Of a DNA stretch of 64,000 nt, positions 36,269 through 45,036 are shown one piece after another (the first letter of the stretch is position 1; every line of letters begins with the position of its first letter). Source of the DNA: GCA-2718815 sp963578105 (GTDB lineage Bacteria; Planctomycetota; Planctomycetia; Pirellulales; Pirellulaceae); assembly GCA_963578105.1 (NCBI GenBank), contig CAUZBP010000011.1, positions 1 to 64,000 on the forward strand. The letters are read 5' to 3'. The notes beneath the pieces were generated by a model, which was not told the origin of the DNA, searched no databases, and was given only the letters and a program-made list of their open reading frames with translations. Made by a program: the position numbers and the translations under genes.

Positions 36269-36958
36269 ATGTCAGTTGGCTCACGTTTGAATACGTTGTT
36301 GGAACAGGCACCTGTTGTCTTGCCTTCTTTGTTGTTATGTGATTTCGGTAACCTCGAAAGAGAAATCGAAAGGCTAGAGAAGGCGGGAACGAAGGCGCTG
36401 CACTTGGACATCATGGATGGTGATTTTGTTCCAAACTTGACATACGGCTTGCCGGTCGTCAAAGCCTTGCGACAACTTACCGATTTGCCATTAGATACTC
36501 ACCTCATGATTTCGCGCCCCGAACGCTACATCGATGCGTTTCATCAGGCAGGGGCGGATATGATAACGGTGCACATCGAGGCAACCGACGATGCCCCTGC
36601 AGCGTTGCGGCAGATTCGGCGTTTGGGAGCCTGGGCCGGAATTGCGTTGAATCCAAAAACACCGCTCTCAGCAGTGGAACACCTCGTGTCCGATTGCGAC
36701 TTGGTGTTGATGATGAGCGTCGAACCGGGATTTGGTGGACAAACGTTCGATCCAACCGTGCTCAAGAAACTAAAGCTGGCTAGAGAATTATTCGGAGATC
36801 GAACTGTCTTGGAAGTGGACGGTGGTGTCAACGAAGAAACGATTACCGAGTGTACTCGTGCCGGTGCGCAACTCATGGTGGCAGGATCCGCCATTTTTGG
36901 TCGGCCCGATTATGAATCCGCGATGGAAGTGTTGAGGACGAAGGTTCTGCAGGCTTAG
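36269..36958 (+). CDS. rpe: Ribulose-phosphate 3-epimerase
   Basis: A 229-residue TIM-barrel enzyme of the pentose phosphate pathway that interconverts ribulose-5-P and xylulose-5-P. Catalytic and metal positions are present: HLDIMDGDFVPNLTYG (His, Asp), DTHLMISRPERYID (His), and the acid/base Asp in LEVDGGVNEET. The phosphate-binding part is MSVEPGFGGQTF and GAQLMVAGSAIFG. The N-terminus has a ~15-residue extension. The next gene follows after 18 bases. Confidence 0.96.
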   Translation: MSVGSRLNTLLEQAPVVLPSLLLCDFGNLEREIERLEKAGTKALHLDIMDGDFVPNLTYGLPVVKALRQLTDLPLDTHLMISRPERYIDAFHQAGADMITVHIEATDDAPAALRQIRRLGAWAGIALNPKTPLSAVEHLVSDCDLVLMMSVEPGFGGQTFDPTVLKKLKLARELFGDRTVLEVDGGVNEETITECTRAGAQLMVAGSAIFGRPDYESAMEVLRTKVLQA

Positions 36959-36976
36959 GTTTTTCGAGGAACACCA

Positions 36977-37561
36977 ATGTTACGTATCATTCTTACCCGG
37001 CCGGGATCCACGGAATTTGACGAACAAAAACGTATCACAGGAACCTTGAGCATTCCGTTGAGCGACCAAGGAGCACAACAGGCGGTCAACACAGCCAAAG
37101 ACTTACTGGCCGAAAAGATCGAAGTCATTTATACCTCGAATTGTGAATCTGCAAATCAAACTGCCAACGCGCTGGCTGAGCTCAATCGAGTTAAAGTGAA
37201 ACAATTAGAAGGGTTGCAAAATCTCGACCATGGACTGTGGCAAGGAAAACTGATTGACGATGTCCGTCAAAAACAGCCCAAGGTATATCGCCAGTGGCAA
37301 GAGTGTCCTGAAACCATTTGTCCGCCAGATGGAGAAATGCTGGGCGAGGCACAAGAACGCGTGAAGATGACGCTCCAGAAACTTTTGAAGAAACACAAGG
37401 ATGGCGTCATCGCAATCATTGCCCCTGAACCATTGACCAGTCTGATTCGCTGTTATCTTTCGGGAGGTGCGTTGGGAAATCTTTGGAAAGTCGAATGTGC
37501 GTCTGGGGGCTGGGAGTCGATTGACGTTGAGCCGAACGAGGTGGTGGTGAACTCGCGTTAG
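36977..37561 (+). CDS. Histidine-phosphatase-fold protein lacking catalytic residues
   Basis: A 194-residue protein with the phosphoglycerate-mutase/histidine-phosphatase layout. The N-terminal strand motif reads LTRPGSTEFD where the family has RHG-E/T, so the phosphorylated His is Pro9. The helix motif SNCESANQTA has Ser58 at the usual Arg. The second catalytic His is Pro150 in IAIIAPEPLT. Glu and the overall core remain, so the fold is probably kept but phosphotransfer chemistry should be impossible. A CGAGGA ribosome-binding site and an 18-base gap suggest co-transcription with rpe. A binding or regulatory role is likely (inference). Confidence 0.83.
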   Translation: MLRIILTRPGSTEFDEQKRITGTLSIPLSDQGAQQAVNTAKDLLAEKIEVIYTSNCESANQTANALAELNRVKVKQLEGLQNLDHGLWQGKLIDDVRQKQPKVYRQWQECPETICPPDGEMLGEAQERVKMTLQKLLKKHKDGVIAIIAPEPLTSLIRCYLSGGALGNLWKVECASGGWESIDVEPNEVVVNSR

Positions 37562-37812
37562 GCAGGCGATTCGAATCGGAATTGTCAACACCGCACATCC
37601 TGAAAAAACGGCCACGCCTCCCGAGAGCTTATAAATTCCTATGCCTGTCGGAACAGGACGTGACAAAATGGGACAATTCGGTCCAGATTCTATTGGTCAG
37701 TAAAGGCTGTTCAGACTACCATGTCGATACACGGCTACCCGCTCCTGCTGCTGGTCCATAAGGTATTCCTCAACATCGTTTTATCCTTGGCGTTTTGCAT
37801 ACTGGTCCTGAA

Positions 37813-38646
37813 ATGAGTAACGCTGAAACGAAAGTTTTGAAACGCACCAAACGGGGAGTTCCCGAGGGATTGTGGCAACGCTGCCCCGGATGCCATGCAG
37901 CAATTTTTCGGAAGGAAGCGGAACGAAAGCTTAACGTCTGCCCTGAATGTGAATTTCACTGGTATGTTCCGGCCAAACAACGACTCACCCAGGTATTGGA
38001 CGAAGGTACGTTCGAAGAATGGGATGATAATCTGCGTCCCACAGACCCCCTCGGATTCGAAGATAAGAAACCTTACCGGGAACGCCTGTTAGCAGAGCAA
38101 CAGCGAACCGGGCTCACGGAGGCCGTGATCACGGGCTTGGGCAGTATCCGCGCTCGACGAGTGGCGATTGGAGTGACCGATTCCGCTTTTATCATGGGAA
38201 GCATGGGTTCGGTGGTCGGGGAACGGCTGACTCGCTTGATTGAACGAGCCACCCAACAACAGCTACCACTGATCATCATTAGTGGCTCGGGAGGGGGTGC
38301 TCGCATGCACGAAGGCATCCTGTCATTAATGCAGATGGGAAAAGTGTCTGCCGCGCTGGCGCGTTACGATGATACGGGTGGACTGTTCATTTCTGTACTG
38401 ACAAATCCCACCATGGGTGGTGTCGCTGCCAGTTTTGCTTCGCTCGGCGATGTCATTTTTGCTGAACCACGAGCACTGATTGGTTTTGCCGGGCCTCGGA
38501 CTATCAAAGCAACCATTGGGATCGAATTGCCGGAGGGGTTTCAGACAAGTGAGTTTCTCCTGGAACATGGATTCATTGATCGCATCGTACCGCGCGATAA
38601 ACTGCAAAGCGAAATTGCGCGGACCATCGATTACTGCGGCAAATGA
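37813..38646 (+). CDS. accD: Acetyl-CoA carboxylase carboxyltransferase subunit beta
   Basis: A 277-residue subunit that transfers the carboxyl group from biotin to acetyl-CoA in fatty acid synthesis. The N-terminal Cys4 zinc ribbon is visible (RCPGCHAAIF and NVCPECEFHWY). The crotonase-fold core has SGSGGGARMHEGILSLMQM, TNPTMGGVAASFA and IGFAGPRTIKATIG. The ATG at 37813 is chosen, with a TTG at 37795 as an alternative. The stop codon overlaps the start of a kinase gene (ATGA). accA is not in the window. Confidence 0.97.
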   Translation: MSNAETKVLKRTKRGVPEGLWQRCPGCHAAIFRKEAERKLNVCPECEFHWYVPAKQRLTQVLDEGTFEEWDDNLRPTDPLGFEDKKPYRERLLAEQQRTGLTEAVITGLGSIRARRVAIGVTDSAFIMGSMGSVVGERLTRLIERATQQQLPLIIISGSGGGARMHEGILSLMQMGKVSAALARYDDTGGLFISVLTNPTMGGVAASFASLGDVIFAEPRALIGFAGPRTIKATIGIELPEGFQTSEFLLEHGFIDRIVPRDKLQSEIARTIDYCGK

Positions 38647-39515
38647 ACATGGGCATCCTCGACAAAGTCAAGGCGATGTTTCGGGAACGGCTTGATGTCA
38701 CTCAACGTTTCGAGCTGTTGCGCGTAGCGATATCAGGAACCATGTCCGAATTCTATGTGGCACGGGATCGGCAAAACGATCAGATCGTGGGTCTAAAACT
38801 GCTCGATCCGGACAAGACCGCCGCGTTCGCAGCACGATTCAAAGGTCTAGACAAGCCGACTGAAGGTCAAATAGCAAGCTCCATTAATCACCCACGTGTC
38901 GTAAGCACCCTGGAACAGGGTGAATCCAATAGAGGACAGCATTATCTGGTCATGGAGTTTCTGGACGGTCCGGGTCTGAACTCCCTGATCCTGGAAAAAA
39001 ACACTGCCCTGAAACAGTATCGAGTGACCCTGATCCGCCAGATGGCTGAAGCAGTGGAGGCCGTCCACGAAGCCGGCTTCATTCACCGCGACATCTGTCC
39101 ACGAAACTTTATCTGCACCAAGAACGCGGACTCGTTGAAACTCATTGATTTTGGACTCAGCCTGCCAATGGAGAAGGCTTATATGCGCCCCGGAAATCGG
39201 ACCGGCACTCCCAACTACATGGCACCTGAAATCGTCCGTCGACGGTCCACCAACCAACGTGTCGATTTATTCGCTCTGGGAGTCACGGCTTACCAGACTT
39301 GCGCTTTAACACTTCCCTGGCCCGGTGGGGACAACACGGGACTAGCGGCGATGCAGCACGGCGTCCACAAACCAGTCAACCTTCTGCAAATCTGTCCGGA
39401 CTTGGATCCCACTTTAGCTGCCGCTATCACTCAGTGTCTGGAAGCGGATTCCAACCAGCGCCCCCAGTCAGCCGGGGAATTTCTCAAGACGATACAGGGC
39501 GTTCTACCGGTTTGA
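38643..39515 (+). CDS. Serine/threonine protein kinase
   Basis: A 290-residue Hanks-type kinase with complete catalytic residues: Lys52 (VGLKLL), HRDICPRNF (His148-Asp150, Asn155), DFG (169-171) and APE (194-196). The Gly-rich loop is degenerate (ISGTMSEFYVARD). There is no membrane helix or sensor domain, so the protein is a small cytosolic kinase. The ATG overlaps the accD stop by four bases, so its translation is coupled to accD. A role in controlling acetyl-CoA carboxylase is possible but only inferred from position. Confidence 0.92.
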   Translation: MNMGILDKVKAMFRERLDVTQRFELLRVAISGTMSEFYVARDRQNDQIVGLKLLDPDKTAAFAARFKGLDKPTEGQIASSINHPRVVSTLEQGESNRGQHYLVMEFLDGPGLNSLILEKNTALKQYRVTLIRQMAEAVEAVHEAGFIHRDICPRNFICTKNADSLKLIDFGLSLPMEKAYMRPGNRTGTPNYMAPEIVRRRSTNQRVDLFALGVTAYQTCALTLPWPGGDNTGLAAMQHGVHKPVNLLQICPDLDPTLAAAITQCLEADSNQRPQSAGEFLKTIQGVLPV

Positions 39516-39636
39516 AAGCACCGTCAGCTTGTCCTTGTGGGAGCTTTTAAAAGACTTTATACTGGAATGCTTGTCCCTGATTAACAAGGTACGCGGCTGA
39601 AAACGGCCAACTGCTCAGCATAGAGGAGAACCGGCA

Positions 39637-39882
39637 ATGACAATCGACAAAAGTCTTCGAGTTCGATCCGGATTGGATCGCAACCGCAGCGTCCTTAAAC
39701 GCGCTGAAAGATTAGCCCAGCTGAAGGAAGTTGACCGTTGGCGGGAAGGTGACCCGCCCATTGGCTTGCAAAAGGTACGCGTTCAGAAGCTGGCGCTCAA
39801 AAAGAAAAAGAAAGTGAAAAAGGAAGAAGAAACGGCTGAAGGAACTGAAGGAACGAACGTCCAAGAAAATTCCACATCCTAG
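39637..39882 (+). CDS. PVC-type small basic protein
   Basis: An 81-residue protein starting MTIDKSLRVRSGLDRNRSVL, then RAERLAQLKEVDRW and GLQKVRVQKLALKKKKK. This matches the small basic protein family described for Chlamydiae, Verrucomicrobia and Planctomycetes (TIGR04137 as I recall it). The last ~30 residues add a Lys run and an acidic Glu/Thr tail. A GGAGAA ribosome-binding site precedes it and a strong terminator follows. The function is unproven; RNA or ribosome association has been suggested by its character. Confidence 0.9.
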   Translation: MTIDKSLRVRSGLDRNRSVLKRAERLAQLKEVDRWREGDPPIGLQKVRVQKLALKKKKKVKKEEETAEGTEGTNVQENSTS

Positions 39883-39911
39883 TCGCCGACAATCCGTCCA
39901 CATAGGATTGA

Positions 39912-39969
39912 GCCCGGTAGGTTAATACGGTTGTAACGAATCAGCCGTATCCCGACACCGGGCTTTTTT
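39912..39969 (+). terminator. Rho-independent terminator after the small basic protein gene
   Basis: Outer stem GCCCGGT (39912-39918) with ACCGGGC (39957-39963), inner stem ATACGG (39925-39930) with CCGTAT (39945-39950), then TTTTTT (39964-39969). It is the clearest intrinsic terminator in the window and marks the end of the small-basic-protein transcript. Confidence 0.85.
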
Positions 39970-40118
39970 GTGCAGGTCACGACTGCGAACCCCTTGGGGG
40001 TTCGCAACCGACGGATTTAGCACCCTGGCAGATCGCAACCGGTTCCCGTGGCACAGCCTCCTGGCGTCTCGTATACTGAAGATAGAAACGGGATGGGGTC
40101 AGCTTGAGGAAAGAACCG

Positions 40119-41309
40119 ATGTTCTCCAAGCAAATGATGAGTGCTGCAACTATCTTCGTCTGTTGGTGGATGCCACCAATCGCAGCCGACACTATCATTC
40201 TGAAAAGTGGCGGGCAAATTGAGGGGCAATTGCTCAACCCCGATGAGTCGCCAAGACAACGTTTCATTGTTGCAACTCAACTGGGTGGCAAGGTCACTCT
40301 GGCTGCGAACCAAGTAGGAAAAGTCCTTTCGAAAACATCCGTTCAGCAACAGTATGAACAACGCGTTAGTCGCATGCATGATACGATCGATGATCATTCG
40401 GCGATGGCTGAGTGGTGTCTGCAAAACGACCTCCTTTCCAAACGTAAGCTCCATTTGCAACGCGTCCTTGAAATCGACCCGAACCATGTCGAATCCCGCA
40501 AAGCACTCGGTTTTCATCACATCCAAGGAAAGTGGATTCGTCCTAAGGAATGGATGCAAAGCCAAGGGTACATCTATTACAAAAGCCGCTGGCTGACTCA
40601 GCAGGATTTCGACAGGCTACAACAGAGGGAGCAGGCCGAATTCGCGACCAAACAGTATCGCCGACAAATCAAAATTTGGCGTGGCTGGATCAACGGCCGG
40701 TTAGACCAGGAAGCCCGTGAAAGGATGCGAGCCGTCAACGATGTAAGGGCCGCACCGGCTTTTGCAGATCTGTTGGAAAAAGAAAAAGATGGCCGGCTCA
40801 AACGTCTCTACATCGATGTATTGTCGGATTTGGGGGGACCCCAAGCGATAGCTGCTTTGATCCGCTGTAGTCTGCAGGACCCATCCGAAGCAATCCGGGA
40901 CCGGTGCCTTGTAGAATTAGTGCGTCACCGATCTCCAGCGGTGATGTCCTCGTTCATTAAAACATTGAATCACAAGGACAACAAATTAGTGAATCGTGCG
41001 GCAGTGGGCTTGGCACAAATGACTGACATGTCGGCGGCGTTGCCTTTGATCAATGCATTGGAAACCGAACACAAATACATTATCCAGCAGCAAAGCGGGG
41101 GAATTAACCCTACGTTTGGCACCGGAGGCGGAGGGCTGAATGTTGGTGGGGGCCCCAAACTTGTTAAGCACAAGAATCGAAACGATGAGGTTCTTGCGGC
41201 ACTGGTGGAATTGACGGGCATGAATTTCAATTTCGATCGCCAGCGTTGGCTGGACTGGTATGGAAGCCGGCAAACGCCCGACGACATCAACTTGCGGCGA
41301 GACCATTAG
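40119..41309 (+). CDS. Secreted HEAT-repeat-like protein of unknown function
   Basis: A 396-residue protein. A GAGGAAAG site decides for the ATG at 40119 (a TTG at 40104 is also open). A signal peptide (MFSKQMMSAATIFVCWWMPP, cleavage about IAADT) leads to DTIILKSGGQIEGQLLN, a small beta domain often seen in planctomycete secreted proteins. A helical middle with VLEIDPNHVESRKALGFHHI follows, and paired HEAT/armadillo-like helices fill about residues 200-330. A Gly-rich loop (TFGTGGGGLNVGGGP) and a final RWLDWYGSRQ motif close it. It probably works as a periplasmic scaffold; no enzymatic motif is seen. Confidence 0.82.
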   Translation: MFSKQMMSAATIFVCWWMPPIAADTIILKSGGQIEGQLLNPDESPRQRFIVATQLGGKVTLAANQVGKVLSKTSVQQQYEQRVSRMHDTIDDHSAMAEWCLQNDLLSKRKLHLQRVLEIDPNHVESRKALGFHHIQGKWIRPKEWMQSQGYIYYKSRWLTQQDFDRLQQREQAEFATKQYRRQIKIWRGWINGRLDQEARERMRAVNDVRAAPAFADLLEKEKDGRLKRLYIDVLSDLGGPQAIAALIRCSLQDPSEAIRDRCLVELVRHRSPAVMSSFIKTLNHKDNKLVNRAAVGLAQMTDMSAALPLINALETEHKYIIQQQSGGINPTFGTGGGGLNVGGGPKLVKHKNRNDEVLAALVELTGMNFNFDRQRWLDWYGSRQTPDDINLRRDH

Positions 41310-42277
41310 TCTTGAGATTGGTTCCCTTCAACTCGCTGGTGAACAATCCGGATCTTCGGATGAACCAACCCATTGCCCGGCAGACTGCCAATTAACTGGG
41401 CGTACCTAAAGTTTTTCTTCTCTGGATCCCCGGGAATTCGAAAGCTGTCGCCCTTCTGGAGGATTGGCCGGGATTCGATCAGGTTACCGAACGCCCGTTC
41501 TCCAGCTGCCTGACAAGCAAACCAGCACCCTTTACCCTGCGAATCACGTAGATAGAACTCGGGATAGCAGTGCCCGGGAACCCAAACCATTCGTGCAGGA
41601 ATATTTTGCGCTCGGCAAATCGCCACGAAGAGCGAAGTCATTTCTTCGCAATCACCGTTCCCATCATGCAAGGCTGCCAGGGCCCCTTTGAGTTGGCTTT
41701 CCTGGTATTGAACGTGGCTGCGAACCCAGTCGTAAACCGACTCGGCCTGTGCCCAGGCGTTTGGTGATGACAAACCAATTCGCTGGGCAATGGAAACGAT
41801 TTCAGGGTGGCGACTTTCGATGTACGGACTCGGTTGAAGGTAACGCCGGGCCGGCCGGGAACTCCTCCGGGGAATTTGATACGCATCAGTTTCATCTGCT
41901 CTGGGCGGAGAAATCTTTGTGACCTCGAAGGTAAGCAAAGCTTCTGCGGTTTCGGTGTCTTCCAGACGTGGCACTTCAATCACCATTTGGCGCACACCCT
42001 CGCGAAGAATGCGAAACTTGACCCGCCGAATCTGAGGTGACTTCACCTGGTGAACTAAATGCACCGTTTGCTCGGGCCAATCCATGGGGACGGGAGTGCT
42101 TGCAAACACTCCTCGGCAAGGTCCGCCCTCGGCGGTGACGACAATTCCGATCTGCCAGGTTTCTGTCATGGCCGCCGGATCGTTAGCCGTGGCGACTTCC
42201 TGCCCGCAAAGAACCGGAGACAAAGTCGACATCCATGGCAAGAGATAGCAGAAGAGGGAAAGTAGGCGTGGCATCAT
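41306..42277 (-). CDS. Secreted transglutaminase-like cysteine protein (catalytic triad present)
   Basis: A 323-residue protein with a signal peptide (MMPRLLSLFCYLLPWMSTLS) and a beta-rich N-terminal domain. The transglutaminase/protease core carries the triad Cys210 (GNGDCEEMTSLFV), His236 (VWVPGHCYPEF) and Asp245 (FYLRDSQG). Such domains cleave or cross-link peptides or act on cell-wall peptides. A second copy with a changed active site lies just upstream (42327-43286), in the same direction and 49 bases away, so the pair looks like a tandem duplication in one operon. The last codon overlaps the convergent neighbour's stop. Confidence 0.88.
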   Translation of the reverse strand: MMPRLLSLFCYLLPWMSTLSPVLCGQEVATANDPAAMTETWQIGIVVTAEGGPCRGVFASTPVPMDWPEQTVHLVHQVKSPQIRRVKFRILREGVRQMVIEVPRLEDTETAEALLTFEVTKISPPRADETDAYQIPRRSSRPARRYLQPSPYIESRHPEIVSIAQRIGLSSPNAWAQAESVYDWVRSHVQYQESQLKGALAALHDGNGDCEEMTSLFVAICRAQNIPARMVWVPGHCYPEFYLRDSQGKGCWFACQAAGERAFGNLIESRPILQKGDSFRIPGDPEKKNFRYAQLIGSLPGNGLVHPKIRIVHQRVEGNQSQD

Positions 42278-42326
42278 TTTATTTTACACCGAACCGCGGG
42301 CAACGTCTTCAGTCACTTCGGTAGAA

Positions 42327-43286
42327 TCAATCAACACGAGTCAGTGTGCGAACAAAGGTGACATGCGGTCTCCCCACACCCGCCTTGCCTGTCAAGGATT
42401 CAGGCACAAAGCGAACGGGTTTTCTCTGTTTTGAAATTTTAAACCGATCACCTTTCTGTAAGATGGGACGCACTTCTGATGTTCCACCAAAAGAAACCTT
42501 TTCGGTCAGTTGGCAGGGAATCCAATGACCCTGCCCTTCATCATCGTGCAGATAGAACTCTGCATAGCAATGATCCAGTACCCAGACCGTACGGGCTGGA
42601 ATACCCTTCACGCGGCAGAGGGCAATGAACAGGGACGTAATGTCCTCATGATTTCCCCGACCATCACGCAAAGCCGCTGCGGCACCTTTCAATGATCCTC
42701 GTTGGTAATCCACCTTTTTCCTCACCAAGTCAAAAATGGCCTGAACAGACTTCCAGACATTTTCCGAATCGGAATCGATTTCTTTTGCCATGCGACGTAT
42801 TCTCCGATCCGCCGTCTCTATACGGGGACTGGGCCCGAGATACTGTCTTATTTTTCGATTCAACCGTTGGGGAGCAACGAACAGGCCGACATCTGCAGGA
42901 GGTTTCAACACGGAACGGGTAATGTCGAAAGTCACCAAAGCCTTGGCAATTTCACCAGTAGGAAGAAGTGGTATCGAAACATGCATCTCCTCGATTCCGT
43001 TGGCAAGCTGACGGTAACGCACCGACTGCACGTGATGCGTGAAATCCTCCTTCAGAATAGACACCTGTTGTTCGGGCCAATCGGTGGGCACGGGAATGGT
43101 TCCGTACAGGCCTTGGCAAGGTCCGCCTACGGCACGAATTTCCATTCCAACGACATAACGTTTTTTTGTTTCGGGTCCAAAGTGAACACCTTTTGTTACC
43201 TCTTGCTTGGTCAACTGTGCAGCAGTCACTCCGACGAGCCACAGGCAGAGAACAACAGCCACAAAGGGGACCCAAGATCGGTTCAT
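42327..43286 (-). CDS. Secreted transglutaminase-like paralogue with nucleophilic Cys replaced by His
   Basis: A 319-residue protein with a signal peptide (MNRSWVPFVAVVLCLWLVGV) and the same layout as the gene at 41306-42277. At the nucleophile the motif is GRGNHEDITSLF, so His213 stands where the paralogue has Cys210. The second catalytic position is kept (His239 in VWVLDHCYAEF), as is the Asp (YLHDDEG). It is the first gene of the pair. Without the Cys it should not be a conventional transglutaminase; a binding role or altered chemistry is inferred. The N-terminal MEIRAVGGPCQGLYGTIPVP closely parallels the paralogue. Confidence 0.87.
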   Translation of the reverse strand: MNRSWVPFVAVVLCLWLVGVTAAQLTKQEVTKGVHFGPETKKRYVVGMEIRAVGGPCQGLYGTIPVPTDWPEQQVSILKEDFTHHVQSVRYRQLANGIEEMHVSIPLLPTGEIAKALVTFDITRSVLKPPADVGLFVAPQRLNRKIRQYLGPSPRIETADRRIRRMAKEIDSDSENVWKSVQAIFDLVRKKVDYQRGSLKGAAAALRDGRGNHEDITSLFIALCRVKGIPARTVWVLDHCYAEFYLHDDEGQGHWIPCQLTEKVSFGGTSEVRPILQKGDRFKISKQRKPVRFVPESLTGKAGVGRPHVTFVRTLTRVD

Positions 43287-43642
43287 AAGACCTTATCAAC
43301 AAGAGAGTAAGAGAGGCCTGGCCGGAACATGATTTCCACCGAAAGACCGCTTTTTAACCGGCTGGTCCTGCGAATCCAGCGGGCAAATTACAACCCGGCC
43401 CGATGCCACAGCAAACCTGGGAACCAGGAAGGTCGACAAGGGCATTTACAACAGCAGTGCACAGGACTGTTGGTCGAAGTTCGCCAGATGCTCCCAGCAA
43501 ATATCCGGCGAGTGTTTTGACAAACACTGCAAACTCTGTTCCAACGTCGTTCGAGACAAACGGCTGCCTTCAGGATGGAGCAGAACCAGCTTGTCGCGAA
43601 CGTTCGTTGAATACTTGTCCGAATCGGTCGTTTCGATTGATC
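43287..43642. other. Intergenic region, no gene seen
   Basis: About 356 bases between two leftward genes. It contains the promoter of the transglutaminase pair. Short plus-strand frames have no family resemblance. Confidence 0.4.
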
Positions 43643-43918
43643 TTACTGGACAGGCGTCAGAGGACCCGCGGTCACGTTCGAAGGTGCCTGAATCACCGCT
43701 CCAGCCGGTGCTGGAATAGTGGGCACACTGAACTCACTACTGTAAGCGGGAAATTCCTGGCTGTAAACCGAAGTGTTTCCGTCCATGCAGGGAGAGGAAC
43801 CTAAGCACGGAGGACAAATGGCTGCGCCAAATCCCGACCACCATTGCTGGAAGTGGCCACATCCGGTCATACTAACTGTTAGAATCACGCATGCGATCAG
43901 GATGTGAAACCTTCTCAT
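43643..43918 (-). CDS. Small lipoprotein of unknown function
   Basis: A 91-residue protein. ATG 43918 follows a GGAG site; an upstream in-frame start would add 13 residues. The signal peptide ends in a lipobox (SMTGC), giving a lipidated mature protein GHFQQWW, then a Cys-rich patch (ICPPCLGSSPC) and a Pro/Ala-rich tail. Small Cys/Pro-rich lipoproteins of this kind recur in planctomycetes. Compare the lipoprotein at 52576-52806. Confidence 0.75.
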   Translation of the reverse strand: MRRFHILIACVILTVSMTGCGHFQQWWSGFGAAICPPCLGSSPCMDGNTSVYSQEFPAYSSEFSVPTIPAPAGAVIQAPSNVTAGPLTPVQ

Positions 43919-44112
43919 AATCGATAGCTCCGCAAAAGAATGGGGAAAACAGAGCAAACCTGTTGGTTAGATAACCCTACAACATATTGCGTGATGTGCA
44001 ATTGAAACCTCGGTTTTTTTTTGCCAACATCGTTTTCGATCGGAGGGCAGGCGTGGCAGGCAGAGACCACCCGCGCCAGAATCGTTACCACCGCTACAAG
44101 AGGCCTCTGGCA

Positions 44113-45036
44113 ATGTCTGTTCCTCTCGCCTATCTGAATGGAGAATTTCTACCAGAAGCTGATGCCCGGTTACCCTTCTACGATTCAGGATTCGTAATGG
44201 GCACAACCGTGACGGAGCAGTTACGTACCTTTGCCGGATGTTTGTTTCAGTTGGATGTTCACTTGGCTCGGCTTTTTCAAGGGTTGGAAACCATCGGTGT
44301 TCCCTCACCCCTGTCAGAGGCCGAAATGTCACAAAGGGCCGAGGAACTCGTTGCAGCAAACAAGCGGTGGTTGAAAGCTGGTGACGACCTGGGCCTCTGC
44401 ATTTTTATTACGCCCGGTCCCTATCACACGATGGCACCGCGAGGAACAATAAAACCCACCATTGGAATGCATACTTACCTCCTACCGTTCCATCTTTGGG
44501 AAACTCAATACACACAGGGCGTGCGACTTGTCGTCAGTGATGTTCAAGAGGTCTCAGCGAATTGCTGGCCCAGGCAATTGAAATGCCGTAGCCGGATGCA
44601 TTACTACCTGGCAGATCAAGAGGTCCAACGCAGATTTCCTGGTGCGCAACCCCTTTTACTGGACGAGGAAGGTTTCGTCACGGAAACTCCCACTGCTGGT
44701 TTGATTTGTTACTTTCAGACCGCCGGCCTGATCGCACCGCCAACCTCAAAAACACTTGCGAGCACAAGTTGGCATTACATCCGCGCATTGGCCCAGTCAG
44801 AAGGAATTGAAGTGCTGGAACGCAACCTCACACCTCAAGACGTCGCTTCTGCGACAGAAGTGATGCTCGCCAGCACACCCTATTGCTTACTTCCCGTGGT
44901 GGAATTCCAAAACTGCCCCCTGGGATCCGGGAAACCTGGTCCAATGTTCTCGCGGTTAATCTCCACTTGGGGTACAAGGGTCTCGGTCGACATTCGAGCG
45001 CAAGCCGCAGGCTATCGAGACCGGCCCCGTCCTTGA
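44113..45036 (+). CDS. Class IV aminotransferase (BCAT/ADC-lyase fold)
   Basis: A 307-residue PLP enzyme. The start MSVPLAYLNGEFLPEADARL is typical, and the ATG at 44113 has an AGAGG site; a longer frame from 43987 adds 42 residues without homology. The conserved YDSGFVMGTTVTEQLRTFAG, the PLP Lys in PRQLKCRSRMHYYLAD, and FVTETPTAGLICYF and TEVMLASTPYCLLPV are seen. The family includes branched-chain aminotransferase, D-amino acid transaminase and aminodeoxychorismate lyase; the sequence alone does not settle which. Confidence 0.88.
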   Translation: MSVPLAYLNGEFLPEADARLPFYDSGFVMGTTVTEQLRTFAGCLFQLDVHLARLFQGLETIGVPSPLSEAEMSQRAEELVAANKRWLKAGDDLGLCIFITPGPYHTMAPRGTIKPTIGMHTYLLPFHLWETQYTQGVRLVVSDVQEVSANCWPRQLKCRSRMHYYLADQEVQRRFPGAQPLLLDEEGFVTETPTAGLICYFQTAGLIAPPTSKTLASTSWHYIRALAQSEGIEVLERNLTPQDVASATEVMLASTPYCLLPVVEFQNCPLGSGKPGPMFSRLISTWGTRVSVDIRAQAAGYRDRPRP

